Positions 8,128-16,885 of a stretch of 64,000 nucleotides of DNA are shown here, piece by piece. The notes under the pieces are model-generated. The model worked only from the letters and a program-made list of their open reading frames with translations. It made no database searches and was not told where the DNA came from. How positions within the stretch are numbered: position 1 is the first letter of the stretch; each line of letters opens with the position of its first letter. Position numbers and translations under genes: made by a program. The DNA is taken from contig JADJEI010000006.1 of assembly GCA_016709155.1 (NCBI GenBank), positions 1 through 64,000 on the forward strand, in the 5' to 3' direction. The stretch comes from Ignavibacteriales bacterium. Its GTDB lineage: Bacteria; Bacteroidota; Ignavibacteria; Ignavibacteriales; Ignavibacteriaceae.

Positions 8128-8852
8128 ATAGTAAAAGTGGACGGCTCGGCTTTGCTTTTCATGTTATTTTTGCTAATATTGCGTCTAAGGCGCTACGTCT
8201 CTGTTCTTTGAAGGTATGAAAACGCCTCTTTTTGTGATCGTGAGTTATATTTGTCAAATTGCGGCGAAAATTTTTCTTGATTAGCCTATATTTGCTATTT
8301 TGGGGGTTGTGTCAGGGTGGAAGGTGGGCTTGTTGGTGTTCAAATCAGTCGAGCTTTTTTTCTTATTCTACTTAGTATCATCTTTAACCAATTTGTTTAT
8401 TTGATTCAAATATAACAATTTTATAATTGTTTAATTTATTATGCAATTGTCATAAAATATAACAACACAATAAAAAAATAAAACTGTTCCGCTACTTTCG
8501 TGCTGCCGCACTTGAAATCGCTACACAGTCCTATTTTTTTTCATTAAGCCATTCGATTTAAACAATCGCAATGCTAAAACAGAAGAAGCATTGCCATTGT
8601 TTCCATAATATAATACCAAATGTTTTTGCCCCTGAATTCAATTTACGTAAGTCATCTTAACCCTTCCTTTTCATTGAAAGCCCATTGTCGTTCTTACCTA
8701 ACAAGGTAAAGGCAAAAAGGTGTAACACGAATAACGTCACCCCTTTTCGCCTTTACTTTCGGCGCTAAATCCTTTCGAAGTGATTACGGGGCAAAAACGT
8801 TTTTTTCGGGGTGTTGTGCCCTATTTATTAACTTAATCGAAAGGATACTTTT
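8128..8852. other. Long intergenic stretch with hairpin sequences
   Basis: No supported gene. An imperfect inverted repeat runs from GTAAAGGCAAAAAGGTG (about 8706) to CACCCCTTTTCGCCTTTAC (about 8736). ATCGCTACACAGTC at about 8516 recurs at 9300-9335 as a run of TCGCTACA units. Such repeats could be phage-related sites or RNA elements linked to the SymE-like gene downstream. Confidence 0.4.
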
Positions 8853-9047
8853 ATGGATAGCTTAAATGTAAAAAATCAAAACACTGGTGAAATCGTACCG
8901 ATTCCACCTCACAGATGTCATCGTAATTTGATGATACTGGAAGAAACTCATTCCGTTAATAGCTCGCATAATATAGTAATTGCCCGCCGTTCAAAATGTC
9001 GAATTTGCGGAAAGATTTTTGAAGAAGCTGATGATCGGGGTTTATGA
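8853..9047 (+). CDS. Small zinc-ribbon-like protein, 64 aa
   Basis: ATG 8853 follows GAAAGGATACTTTT. The product contains CxxC (CRICGK) with two upstream His/Cys in HRCHRN, suggesting a metal site. It overlaps the SymE-like gene by 4 bp (ATGA), so the two are translationally coupled. I do not recognise the family; a partner of the SymE-like product is a reasonable guess from coupling. Confidence 0.5.
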   Translation: MDSLNVKNQNTGEIVPIPPHRCHRNLMILEETHSVNSSHNIVIARRSKCRICGKIFEEADDRGL

Positions 9048-9226
9048 TGAAAGTTTACGAAAGCAGTCACCCAACAAAGCGGAATTATAAAAAAGTTCCG
9101 CAGATCAAAATAAAAAACTCACAGCTTAACGATTCCGGTTTTAATATCGGCAAAGAATTTGCCGTAATCTATCACCCCGGAAAAATTACTTTGGTACTTG
9201 TTGAAAATAATAAATCAATAAGCTAA
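9044..9226 (+). CDS. SymE-family toxin-like protein
   Basis: This 60-aa protein contains VPQIKIKNSQLNDSGFNIGK followed by EFAVIYHPGKITLVLVE, the SymE pattern (PxIxLxGxWLxxAGFxxGxxVxVxxxxGxLxL). SymE proteins have an AbrB-derived fold, act on RNA or nucleoid, and are often controlled by an antisense RNA. Here the start overlaps the preceding zinc-ribbon gene. An antisense promoter was not identified. It lies beside a tRNA gene, a usual place for accessory DNA. Confidence 0.6.
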   Translation: MMKVYESSHPTKRNYKKVPQIKIKNSQLNDSGFNIGKEFAVIYHPGKITLVLVENNKSIS

Positions 9227-9363
9227 TTTGTATTTTCAAAATGTTAATTCTAATCAATAAAATATCAATCCAAAATTCATCAAAAGTAGGTATGTCTAAA
9301 AGTCGCTACACAGTCGCTACAAAATCGCTACACAATCAGCGGGATTCAATTCAGCTTTCGAAC

Positions 9364-9399
9364 AAAAGCCTCAAATCCTTTCAGATTTGAAGCCTTTTT
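9364..9399 (-). terminator. Terminator downstream of the tRNA gene
   Basis: AGCCTCAAATC, loop, GATTTGAAGCCT form a stem flanked by A/T-runs on both sides, so it can terminate the leftward tRNA transcript and rightward transcription. Confidence 0.75.
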
Positions 9400-9401
9400 C
9401 G

Positions 9402-9475
9402 TGGGCCCAGATGGACTTGAACCACCGACCCTCTGATTATGAGTCAGATGCTCTAACCAACTGAGCTATGAGCCC
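9402..9475 (-). tRNA. tRNA with CAT anticodon (Met, or Ile2 after modification)
   Basis: On the minus strand the gene reads GGGCTCA acceptor, D arm TAGCTCAGTTGGTTAGAGCA, anticodon stem TCTGA with loop CTCATAA (anticodon CAT), T arm GGTTCAAGTCC and acceptor TGGGCCC plus discriminator A. All stems pair. No CCA is encoded. The CAT anticodon could be elongator Met or lysidine-modified Ile; the sequence alone does not decide. Accessory-type genes lie immediately to the right. Confidence 0.95.
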
Positions 9476-9537
9476 GATTTTTTGATCGCACAAAAATAAT
9501 ATTTAATAATTCATTTCGCAATGTTATTTCTATTCTT

Positions 9538-10395
9538 CTAAAGTAATTCTTTTATTTTTTTTATTGTCAGAGGTGCAGAACCTTCAAAATGATTATTGAC
9601 GTTCACATAGATATCCACATCCTTTTTCCTTATTTCGCTAAATAATTCAGCTAACTTTTTTACTTGTTCGTCACGACTGATATAAATCTTATTCCATTGT
9701 TCGTTGCTGATTTTTTCAATTTCTTTCCTTTCCGGTCCGTGTAATCGAAATACACAAATTCCGTTTATATGTTTTTGAAATTTTTGGTATGTCTCTATTG
9801 TCGAAGGCATAAAATATCCTTCCAGAAAAACATGAAAAAATCCAAGTTCATCCATAGCAGCAAAATATTTTTCGTTCAGATAATTTGGATTTCTTATTTC
9901 TATTGCTACAGGAATATTATTTGTATCAATTTCATCAGCAAATATTTTTAACTTATTCAGAAATGTATTCTGATCAGGCATTTTTAACTTATTCAAATAT
10001 TCAAACTGAAGCATCACACAACCAAGTTTCTTTCCAAAGGAAGATAAAATCTCAATTGTTCTATTAAAAAGTTCAGCGGATAAAAAATATTTATTTGAAA
10101 GCAGAGGCTCTGTTTTACTTTTTTGATAATGGTGAGTGAGGCTGATAGCATTCGGCAGCTTAATAGTAAATCTAAAATCCTCTCCCACGCTTTTACTGTA
10201 CTCTTCTACTAAGTTATTATCCGGCAGCAGAACTTTATCGTTTGGGAAGAGTGACCAAAACCATTGATCAATTTCGACAGTGTTTAACTGCTTTGAATAT
10301 TCTTCTAAGTAATTGATCTGTTTTTTTTCTGGATAGACTAAACCCCTCCAGGAATCATATTTCCAACTGCACGTTCCTAATTTTATTGCACTCAT
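9538..10395 (-). CDS. DUF72 (YecE-like) family protein
   Basis: This 285-aa TIM-barrel-type protein carries DUF72 signatures: IKLGTCSWKYDSWRGLVYP near the start, YLEEYSKQLNTVEIDQWFW, FRFTIKLPNAISLTHHY, VAIEIRNPNYL and VNVNNHFEGSAPLTI near the end. The biochemical role of the family is not established. The gene is intact and forms a leftward pair with the lipoprotein gene 5 bp upstream. Confidence 0.85.
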   Translation of the reverse strand: MSAIKLGTCSWKYDSWRGLVYPEKKQINYLEEYSKQLNTVEIDQWFWSLFPNDKVLLPDNNLVEEYSKSVGEDFRFTIKLPNAISLTHHYQKSKTEPLLSNKYFLSAELFNRTIEILSSFGKKLGCVMLQFEYLNKLKMPDQNTFLNKLKIFADEIDTNNIPVAIEIRNPNYLNEKYFAAMDELGFFHVFLEGYFMPSTIETYQKFQKHINGICVFRLHGPERKEIEKISNEQWNKIYISRDEQVKKLAELFSEIRKKDVDIYVNVNNHFEGSAPLTIKKIKELL

Positions 10396-10400
10396 TCGAA

Positions 10401-10925
10401 TTAATGCTTAATTGAGTCTATTTCAATTCCATTATTATAAATTCTTGTGAATTGAAGTACTCCATTTGTATCAAGTGATTGCCACTCCCCTTCTCTCAAA
10501 CCATTTCTAAAAACACCGCTTTCAGAAATTTGCCCATTCTTATGAAACCAAAACCATTTCCCGGTTAGAGTATCGTTTTTGAAATTGCCTTTTGATTGAA
10601 GTATTCCTTCAGCATAATAATATTTCCACTCGCCATTATTCTTATTTTTAGAAAGATTGCCTTCAATCTCTAATTTGCCGTTTTCAAAATATAATTTGAA
10701 TAAACCCTCTTTTACACCATCCTTCACTTCAAATTCAATTTTTTTATCTTTATAAACTGAAACGTATCTGCCGGTGTATGGAATATCAGAAAGTGAGTCA
10801 GTATAAAGCAGTCCTTCTTTTACAACTAATCCTTTTTGATTCGAAGGTTTATTATTATTGTCATTACAAGACAAAACAAGGGGGAGCAAAATAAGAATTA
10901 TCAAAAACACTTTTGGATTAATCAT
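10401..10925 (-). CDS. MORN-repeat lipoprotein
   Basis: This 174-aa protein begins with a lipoprotein signal (MINPKVFLIILILLPLVLSC, Cys at residue 20) followed by Asn-rich NDNNNK. The rest is a string of MORN-type repeats such as KEGLFKLYFENGKLEIEG, GEWKYYYAEGILQSKG, GKWFWFHKNGQISESG and GEWQSLDTNG. Exported MORN-repeat proteins are common in Bacteroidota, and their role is poorly known. It is adjacent to the DUF72 gene in the same direction. Confidence 0.8.
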   Translation of the reverse strand: MINPKVFLIILILLPLVLSCNDNNNKPSNQKGLVVKEGLLYTDSLSDIPYTGRYVSVYKDKKIEFEVKDGVKEGLFKLYFENGKLEIEGNLSKNKNNGEWKYYYAEGILQSKGNFKNDTLTGKWFWFHKNGQISESGVFRNGLREGEWQSLDTNGVLQFTRIYNNGIEIDSIKH

Positions 10926-10990
10926 AATTTATATTTGAGGTTTAACGAAATGAAAATGAAATTGCACGTCAAATCTAACTATTATAAACT

Positions 10991-11473
10991 TCAAGCAGAT
11001 TTTTTTGTCTGAAGTAAATCCTGCGAGATGACTTTTACTTCGCCAAGAACAGGCATAAAATTAGTATCACCATTCCATCTTGGGACAATGTGAAAATGGA
11101 TGTGCTCTTCGATGCCTGCCCCGGCGGCTTTGCCAATGTTTGCTCCAATATTAAAACCTTGAGGTTTCAGTACTTTTTCCAGAGCAGACTTTGCGAGTTT
11201 TAACTTCTCAAAAATCTCAGCATATTCATCAGAGGTGAGGGATAAAAAATCATCCGTGTGGCGTAATGGCAAAATCATCAGATGACCGTTGTTGTAAGGG
11301 TAAAGATTAAGAATTGTAAATGTATATTTTCCTCTATCAATTAATAGGTTGGAGTCTAAATTAATATCTTCCATCTTTACCTGGCAGAAGACACAATCAT
11401 TTTTGTCTTTCTGATGCTTAAATGAATCAATATACTGCGAACGCCAGGGTGACCAAAGTTTTTCCATTTTCAT
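10991..11473 (-). CDS. HIT-family hydrolase
   Basis: This 160-aa HIT-domain protein has the catalytic histidine triad HIHFHIVPRW at about residues 124-133. The N-terminal half has CVFCQVK (Zn-type CxxC) and YPYNNGHLMILPLRH. It resembles the branch containing Ap4A phosphorylase-like and AMP-lysine hydrolases. The start may be MKMEKLWSPWRSQY or the internal MEKLW. It is followed on its upstream side by a palindromic repeat. Confidence 0.85.
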   Translation of the reverse strand: MKMEKLWSPWRSQYIDSFKHQKDKNDCVFCQVKMEDINLDSNLLIDRGKYTFTILNLYPYNNGHLMILPLRHTDDFLSLTSDEYAEIFEKLKLAKSALEKVLKPQGFNIGANIGKAAGAGIEEHIHFHIVPRWNGDTNFMPVLGEVKVISQDLLQTKKSA

Positions 11474-11488
11474 TCTTTAAAAATAATA

Positions 11489-11611
11489 GAGGCTGTCTCA
11501 AAAGTCTCATTTTGTCAGTCTGAGCTTGTCGAAGACTGATGGCAATGCCATAATGAATTCACACTTCGACTGGCTCAGTGTGACAGTAAAAATTACTTTT
11601 AAGACAGCCTC
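11489..11611. repeat. MITE-like inverted repeat, copy 1
   Basis: This 123-bp element has terminal inverted arms GAGGCTGTCTCAAAAGTC at the left and TTAAGACAGCCTC at the right. It contains GTCAGTCTGAGCTTGTCGAA and TGGCAATGCCA inside. A second copy in the opposite arrangement lies at 49167-49273. It has no coding capacity and behaves like a non-autonomous mobile or palindromic repeat. Confidence 0.7.
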
Positions 11612-11623
11612 TTAATAATATAA

Positions 11624-13717
11624 TTATTTATCTTCTTCTCTAGATTTTTTATACTCTTCAATGACCTTTTGCTCAATCTCTTTTGGAACATCTTCATAAT
11701 GAGAGAATTTTCGTTTGTGCACTCCGCGTCCCTGGGTAAGGCTTCTTAATTGAGAAGAATATTTATAAAGTTCTGCTAAAGGAACTTTGGCTTTAATAAT
11801 CTGGAAGTGTCCATCCGAATCCATACCTGAAATTTTTCCACGACGGCTTGAGATATCACCCATGACATCTCCCATAAATTCTTCGGGAACTGTAACCTCA
11901 ATATCATAAATGGGTTCAAGAAGACAAGGCTTCGCCATTTCAAAACCCTTACGAAAGCCCATTGAAGCTGCTATCTTAAATGACATTTCATCCGAATCGA
12001 CAGTATGGAAAGTTCCATCAAACAATGTGACTTTTACATCCACAACTTTATTTCCCGATAGAACTCCTTTTTCCATCACTTCAATAATACCTTTTTCAAC
12101 TGCAGGAATAAATCTTCCCGGCACTACACCACCAACAATTCCGTTTACAAATTCAAACCCGGTACCACGAGGTAATGGTTCAATCTTAAAATGAACATGA
12201 CCATATTGTCCGCGTCCACCGGATTGTTTCTTGTGTTTATATTCAACATCATTTGCAGTTCCTTTAATAGCTTCGCGATAAGGAATTTTAGGTTCAACAA
12301 GATCAACCTCAACGTTGTATCTTTCCTTTAATCTTTTTACTGCTAATGCTAATTGTAGTTCACCCTGTCCAAAGATAATTGTCTGCGCAATTTCAGGATC
12401 ATACTTAACATTGAATGATGGATCCTCTTCGTGCAAAGTATGCAAACCGGAAGCAATTTTATCTTCATCCCCCTTTGCTTTAGGAACAATCGCACCCCTA
12501 ATCACTGCTTCAGGAAATTCAATAGGATGGAGAGTAACGGCAAAATTCTTTGAAGCAAGTGTATTATTTGTGTGTGTGTCTTTTAACTTAACAACCGCAC
12601 CAAAATCACCCGCAGAAAGCTGAGTTACTTCCTTGCGTGTTCTTCCGTTCAGCATTGATAACTGGGTAAGTCTTTCAATTTTGTTATTTGCTTCATTCAC
12701 TAAATCCATTCCAGCCTTAATTGTCCCTGAATAAACTCTGAATAAAGAAAGTTCACCAACATGTTGTTCTGCAATTATTTTAAAAATGAATACTACCGGT
12801 TCACCATTTGGATCGGGTTTGATTAATACTTTCTTTTTATCTGAACCGAGTACCGCTTCTTCACCACCTCTTGCAGCAGGCGATGGAAAATACTTAGCTG
12901 TAAAATCTAAAAATAAGTTTATCCCAACAGCTTTAGCCACCGACAATGCAAAAACAGGCGTGAGACTGCGTTTTAATATAGATTGGCGAATTCCCTCATC
13001 GAGTTCCTGCTCGGTTAATACACCTGCTTCGAAATATTTATTCATCAATTCTTCTGATGATTCAGCTACTTTTTCGATTAACTCAGTACGATAAACTTCT
13101 GCGGTAGATTTAAGTTCGGCGGGAATTTCAGATTCAGTTACTTTTTTGCTGCCGGGATCTCCGTATGTGTAGGCTTTCATTTTTAATACGTCAATCACAG
13201 TTTTAAAATTTACCCCTTCGTTTGCAGGGAAAGAAATTACTATGCTGCCGGAAGATAGTCGTTCTTTAGCTTGCTGAAGTGTTCGCTTGAAGTTTGAGTG
13301 CTCATTATCAATTTTATTTATGATAACGGCTGAAGGTAGAGCAAACTCATTAACGAATTTACCTGTAACTTCAGAGCCGACTTCCACCCCCTCGGCTGAT
13401 TTGAGCAGCATTACAGTGGTGTCGCAGACACGCATAGCAGTTTTTACATCGCCGATAAAATCAGCGTATCCGGGTGTATCAATAATGTTTAGTTTTGTGT
13501 TGTTCCATTCGAGGTGAAGCAGTGAAGCAGAAATGGATATCTGTTTTTCAATTTCATTCTGGGTAAAATCGGAAACGGTATTTCCGTCGGTGATATTTCC
13601 TATTCTATTTATCTCTCCGGCTGTGAATAAAATCAGCTCGGAGAGAGACGTTTTGCCGCTTCCGCCGTGCCCAATTAAAGCTATGTTCCTTATGGAATCT
13701 GGTAAAAAATTGTTCAA
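11624..13717 (-). CDS. Elongation factor G-like translational GTPase (EF-G2 type)
   Basis: EF-G moves tRNA and mRNA on the ribosome. This 697-aa protein has all EF-G domains: G1 is GHGGSGKTS at about 16-24 rather than the AHIDAGKTT of canonical EF-G, G3 DTPGYADF, G4 NKID, then domains II-V ending EFMGDVMGDISSRRGKISG. The altered P-loop and overall look match the EF-G-like paralog group. The gene is intact, and GAGGATAATCC precedes its start. Confidence 0.9.
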   Translation of the reverse strand: MNNFLPDSIRNIALIGHGGSGKTSLSELILFTAGEINRIGNITDGNTVSDFTQNEIEKQISISASLLHLEWNNTKLNIIDTPGYADFIGDVKTAMRVCDTTVMLLKSAEGVEVGSEVTGKFVNEFALPSAVIINKIDNEHSNFKRTLQQAKERLSSGSIVISFPANEGVNFKTVIDVLKMKAYTYGDPGSKKVTESEIPAELKSTAEVYRTELIEKVAESSEELMNKYFEAGVLTEQELDEGIRQSILKRSLTPVFALSVAKAVGINLFLDFTAKYFPSPAARGGEEAVLGSDKKKVLIKPDPNGEPVVFIFKIIAEQHVGELSLFRVYSGTIKAGMDLVNEANNKIERLTQLSMLNGRTRKEVTQLSAGDFGAVVKLKDTHTNNTLASKNFAVTLHPIEFPEAVIRGAIVPKAKGDEDKIASGLHTLHEEDPSFNVKYDPEIAQTIIFGQGELQLALAVKRLKERYNVEVDLVEPKIPYREAIKGTANDVEYKHKKQSGGRGQYGHVHFKIEPLPRGTGFEFVNGIVGGVVPGRFIPAVEKGIIEVMEKGVLSGNKVVDVKVTLFDGTFHTVDSDEMSFKIAASMGFRKGFEMAKPCLLEPIYDIEVTVPEEFMGDVMGDISSRRGKISGMDSDGHFQIIKAKVPLAELYKYSSQLRSLTQGRGVHKRKFSHYEDVPKEIEQKVIEEYKKSREEDK

Positions 13718-13750
13718 AGGATTATCCTCCTAATTTATAGGTAAGAAAAA

Positions 13751-14140
13751 TTAATGTTGATTTTTGTATGTTGACCAAAAAGAGTTAACCCCATTAAAAA
13801 TAGCGGAGAGGTTTTTCAGCAGACCCATTACCGGTTCTTCCAAACCCCTCCTAATGTTTTCCTCAAATGAAATTATTTTATCTACGCTGTCTTTCACATT
13901 ATTAACAACTTCTTTGGAAATGTAAATCTGAGAATTTATTTCATCCGTTAGCGTTGCCAATTTATCGCTCAAATCCCTGGCTGAATTAATCAGAGGATTA
14001 AGATCAGTTGTTAAATCTGAAATTTTCTTTTCAATCTTATTAACTGATTTAGTAATTCTTGCGATGTAAACAATCAGAGCAATACATAAAGCCGAAGCTG
14101 AAATTAATAATATGATTAAGAAGACAGATGTAGTATCCAT
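13751..14140 (-). CDS. DUF948-type membrane-anchored protein
   Basis: This 129-aa protein has an N-terminal transmembrane helix (FLIILLISASALCIALIVYI) and a long coiled-coil (ITKSVNKIEKKISDLTTDLN and onward), as in DUF948 proteins. It is 6 bp downstream of the YtxH gene, a pairing common in many bacteria and linked to envelope stress. No catalytic motif. Confidence 0.75.
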   Translation of the reverse strand: MDTTSVFLIILLISASALCIALIVYIARITKSVNKIEKKISDLTTDLNPLINSARDLSDKLATLTDEINSQIYISKEVVNNVKDSVDKIISFEENIRRGLEEPVMGLLKNLSAIFNGVNSFWSTYKNQH

Positions 14141-14146
14141 AATTTC

Positions 14147-14563
14147 TTACGATTCTTTTGTCTCTCTGTAAGCATCCATACCGGCTCTTACAGCAGTTTT
14201 AATTTTGTCAGTTTCTTGTTCAACTACACCTTTGCCTGTTGAAACAAGTTGACTTGCTTTTAGTTTTGCATCTTTAAAAATCTTCTCAGCATCTTTTAAA
14301 AGATCCTCCGATTTCGATTTAGCATCAACAATGATTTTCTCTGATCGCTTTTTACCTTCGTTGATCATGTCTTTTGCTTTTTCACGAGCATCATTAACAT
14401 ATTTTTCTGCTTCATCAAGATAATCATCGGCTTTTGCTTTTATGTCGCTGCGAAGTTCTCTGCCGCTTTTAGGAGCATACAATAAAGCCAGTACTGAACC
14501 GACTATTCCACCGGCTAAAAATCCGATCAATAGTCCTTTCTTTAATCCATTTTCTTGTGACAT
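14147..14563 (-). CDS. YtxH-domain general-stress-like protein
   Basis: The N-terminus GLLIGFLAGGIVGSVLALLY is the YtxH membrane segment, followed by APKSGRELR and a long Lys/Glu/Ala-rich helix with repeats of KAK and EKYV type. ATG 14563 is chosen because AAGGAG lies 7 nt upstream; a longer frame from 14581 would start inside that site. Probably co-transcribed with the DUF948 gene. Confidence 0.85.
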   Translation of the reverse strand: MSQENGLKKGLLIGFLAGGIVGSVLALLYAPKSGRELRSDIKAKADDYLDEAEKYVNDAREKAKDMINEGKKRSEKIIVDAKSKSEDLLKDAEKIFKDAKLKASQLVSTGKGVVEQETDKIKTAVRAGMDAYRETKES

Positions 14564-14661
14564 TTTAAATCTCCTTTTCAATATTTATTTGTTCAATTAA
14601 AGTTAAGATTTCTTCATCATAGAATCAATGATTTTTATTAAACACACAAAGAAAAGTGCGT

Positions 14662-15867
14662 CTAAAGGTTTTTAACTATTTCCGCTCCAAACTCAGATGA
14701 TTTCACTTCCTTTGCACCCTTCATTTGTCTTGCGAAGTCATAAGTTACAATTTTTGATTTAATAGTTTTCTGCATAGATTTTTCAATCATTCGAGCAGCT
14801 TTGTTCCAGCCGAGATATTCGAGCATCATAACACCGGATAGAATTACGGAACCGGGATTAACTTTATCCATTCCGGCATATTTGGGAGCTGTGCCGTGTG
14901 TAGCCTCAAATATTGCAGTTGAGTAGCTCATATTGGCTCCGGGTGCAATTCCTAATCCACCAACCTGCGCAGCGGAGGCATCGGAAAGAAAATCACCATT
15001 CAAGTTTGGTGTTGCAACAACATCATACTCAGAAGGGCGAAGAAGCATTTGCTGAAACATACTGTCTGCTATTCTATCTTTAATTAAAATTTTACCTTCA
15101 GGCATTTTACCATTATGTTTTGAATAAAGTTCATCTTCAGTAACAATTAAATCTCTAAATTCAGTAACAGCAACTTTGTATCCCCAATCTTTGAAAGCGC
15201 CTTCGGTAAATTTCATTATATTGCCTTTGTGTACGAGCGTTACACTTTTACGTTTATGATCACGTGCAAACTCGATAGCTTTTCTTACAAGCCGGGCACT
15301 TCCAAATTCACTGATAGGTTTTATCCCCACCCCGGAGAGCGGTCTGATGTTTTTATCAAAGTTTTTATTAATGTAATTAATCAGTTTGTTAGCCTCATCG
15401 GTACCCGATTTAAATTCAATACCGCAGTAAACATCTTCAGTATTTTCTCTAAAGAGAACGATGTCCACATCTTGAGGTCTTTTCATAGGGCTTGGAACGC
15501 CTTTGTAATATTTAACCGGACGAACACAAGCGAACAGATCGAGTAAAATCCTTAATGCAACATTTAAGCTTCTGATACCACCCCCAATAGGAGTTGTAAG
15601 CGGACCTTTAATCGCAACTACATATTCTTTAATAGCTTCAACAGTCTCATCAGGAAGCCATTGATTTTTACCGTAAACTTTAACTGCTTTTTCACCGGCA
15701 TAAACTTCCATCCAAGAAATTTTCTTTTTACCACTGTATGCTTTTTCAACAGCTGCATCAAGCACCATTTTTGCCGCACGCCAGATATCCGGTCCGATAC
15801 CATCACCTTCGATAAATGCAAGGATAGGATTATCGGGTACGATCAGTTTATCATTTACTACAGATAT
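14662..15867 (-). CDS. icd: NADP-type isocitrate dehydrogenase, 5' end uncertain
   Basis: The enzyme converts isocitrate to 2-oxoglutarate in the TCA cycle. The frame contains FIEGDGIGPDIWRA, GPLTTPIGGGIRSLNVALR (substrate loop), DIVLFRENTEDVYCGIE and STAIFEATHGTAPKYAGMDK. The conserved N-terminus starts at least at 15867 (frame beginning SVVNDKLIVPDNP), but no ATG, GTG or TTG exists in this frame between an upstream stop and ATG 15768, which lies after the conserved GDGIGP motif. Either a start codon was lost through an indel near the seven-A run at 15867-15873 or a non-standard start such as ATA is used. Confidence 0.85.
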   Translation of the reverse strand: MSVVNDKLIVPDNPILAFIEGDGIGPDIWRAAKMVLDAAVEKAYSGKKKISWMEVYAGEKAVKVYGKNQWLPDETVEAIKEYVVAIKGPLTTPIGGGIRSLNVALRILLDLFACVRPVKYYKGVPSPMKRPQDVDIVLFRENTEDVYCGIEFKSGTDEANKLINYINKNFDKNIRPLSGVGIKPISEFGSARLVRKAIEFARDHKRKSVTLVHKGNIMKFTEGAFKDWGYKVAVTEFRDLIVTEDELYSKHNGKMPEGKILIKDRIADSMFQQMLLRPSEYDVVATPNLNGDFLSDASAAQVGGLGIAPGANMSYSTAIFEATHGTAPKYAGMDKVNPGSVILSGVMMLEYLGWNKAARMIEKSMQKTIKSKIVTYDFARQMKGAKEVKSSEFGAEIVKNL

Positions 15868-15889
15868 TTTTTTCCCGAGGAAGGAATAA

Positions 15890-16885
15890 TTATTTTTTAT
15901 ACTTCTTTATAAGAGAATTCCCTTTGTTTTTATTTTGTAAATCGAAATTTATAGAGCCAAATCTTTTTTGATAAAATGAAACACTTACTACTCCAACAAG
16001 AACTGCAAACCATAAAGTCGCAACCCTTATGATAAATGTTGAAGCAACAGCAATCTCTTTTGAAGCACCAATTTTCATTGTCAAGTATGTCAATGAGCCT
16101 TCTGTAACACCTAATCCACCGGGCAGCATAGAAATTGCACCAACGATTGTGGCAAAAGCATAACTAAAAGATGCCCAGAAGAAATTAATTTGCACATCAA
16201 AATTAAACAGAATCAAAAAATATCCCAAACATTCAAATGACCAGGAAATGAGACTTATAAAAGTTGAAATCAGCAATGGTTTAATTTGTACTAAAGTATA
16301 TGAACTTTCGTAAGCCGTGTGAATTGATAAAAAGTATTTTTTTAAGAATGAAATTTTTTCGAAAATTCTGATTAAAGGCAATGCAAAGCGCTTATTGCTC
16401 ATTATGATTAAAACAATCAGAAAAAAAAGTGCAACGCCTAAAACTATGTTTCTTCCATAATCAAAAAAATATGCGCCTGTCAGTGTAATAATTAGTAAAG
16501 AAACAAAATCGGTTATTCTTTCAAATAAAATGACAGGTCCGGTTACAGCTACGCTTGTTCCGATTACCTCTTTTACAAGATAAGCTTTTAACAGTTCGCC
16601 CATTTTACCGGGAGTAACACTCATAATTAACCCGGAAAGAAAAATTGAGAGTGAATCTTTCCACTGAATTTTTATTTTTAGCAGACCTAAATAATAATGC
16701 CACTTGGCAAATCGAAATAAATAATTTAGAAAGGAAAGTAAAAGTAAAACGGGCAGCAGCCACAATGAGAATTTACTGAATGTTAATACGAGTAAATCGA
16801 AGTCAGCATAAATTGTGAATGCTAAATAAAATATTCCGCCGAGCGCTAAAGAAAATAAAAGCCGCTGTTTAATTTTCTTTATCAA
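15890..16885 (-). CDS. Lysylphosphatidylglycerol synthase TM-domain/UPF0104 membrane protein
   Basis: This 331-aa protein has about eight transmembrane helices. Features of the UPF0104 (flippase-like) family include LNYLFRFAKWHYYL, FLSGLIMSVTPGKMGELLKA, GPVILFERITDFVSLL, and MLPGGLGVTEGSLTYL. Family members act in lipid or polysaccharide translocation or are uncharacterised. It overlaps maf by 4 bp and sits upstream of icd in the same direction. Substrate not predictable. Confidence 0.8.
   Translation of the reverse strand: MIKKIKQRLLFSLALGGIFYLAFTIYADFDLLVLTFSKFSLWLLPVLLLLSFLNYLFRFAKWHYYLGLLKIKIQWKDSLSIFLSGLIMSVTPGKMGELLKAYLVKEVIGTSVAVTGPVILFERITDFVSLLIITLTGAYFFDYGRNIVLGVALFFLIVLIIMSNKRFALPLIRIFEKISFLKKYFLSIHTAYESSYTLVQIKPLLISTFISLISWSFECLGYFLILFNFDVQINFFWASFSYAFATIVGAISMLPGGLGVTEGSLTYLTMKIGASKEIAVASTFIIRVATLWFAVLVGVVSVSFYQKRFGSINFDLQNKNKGNSLIKKYKK

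Noticed and set aside
1..9300. Complete prophage
   Set aside because: Only head and packaging genes are visible; no integrase, tail, lysis or repressor genes were recognised, so I call only a head module or remnant.
9402..9475. Use of the tRNA gene as a phage attachment site
   Set aside because: No integrase and no second copy of the tRNA 3' end were seen in the window.
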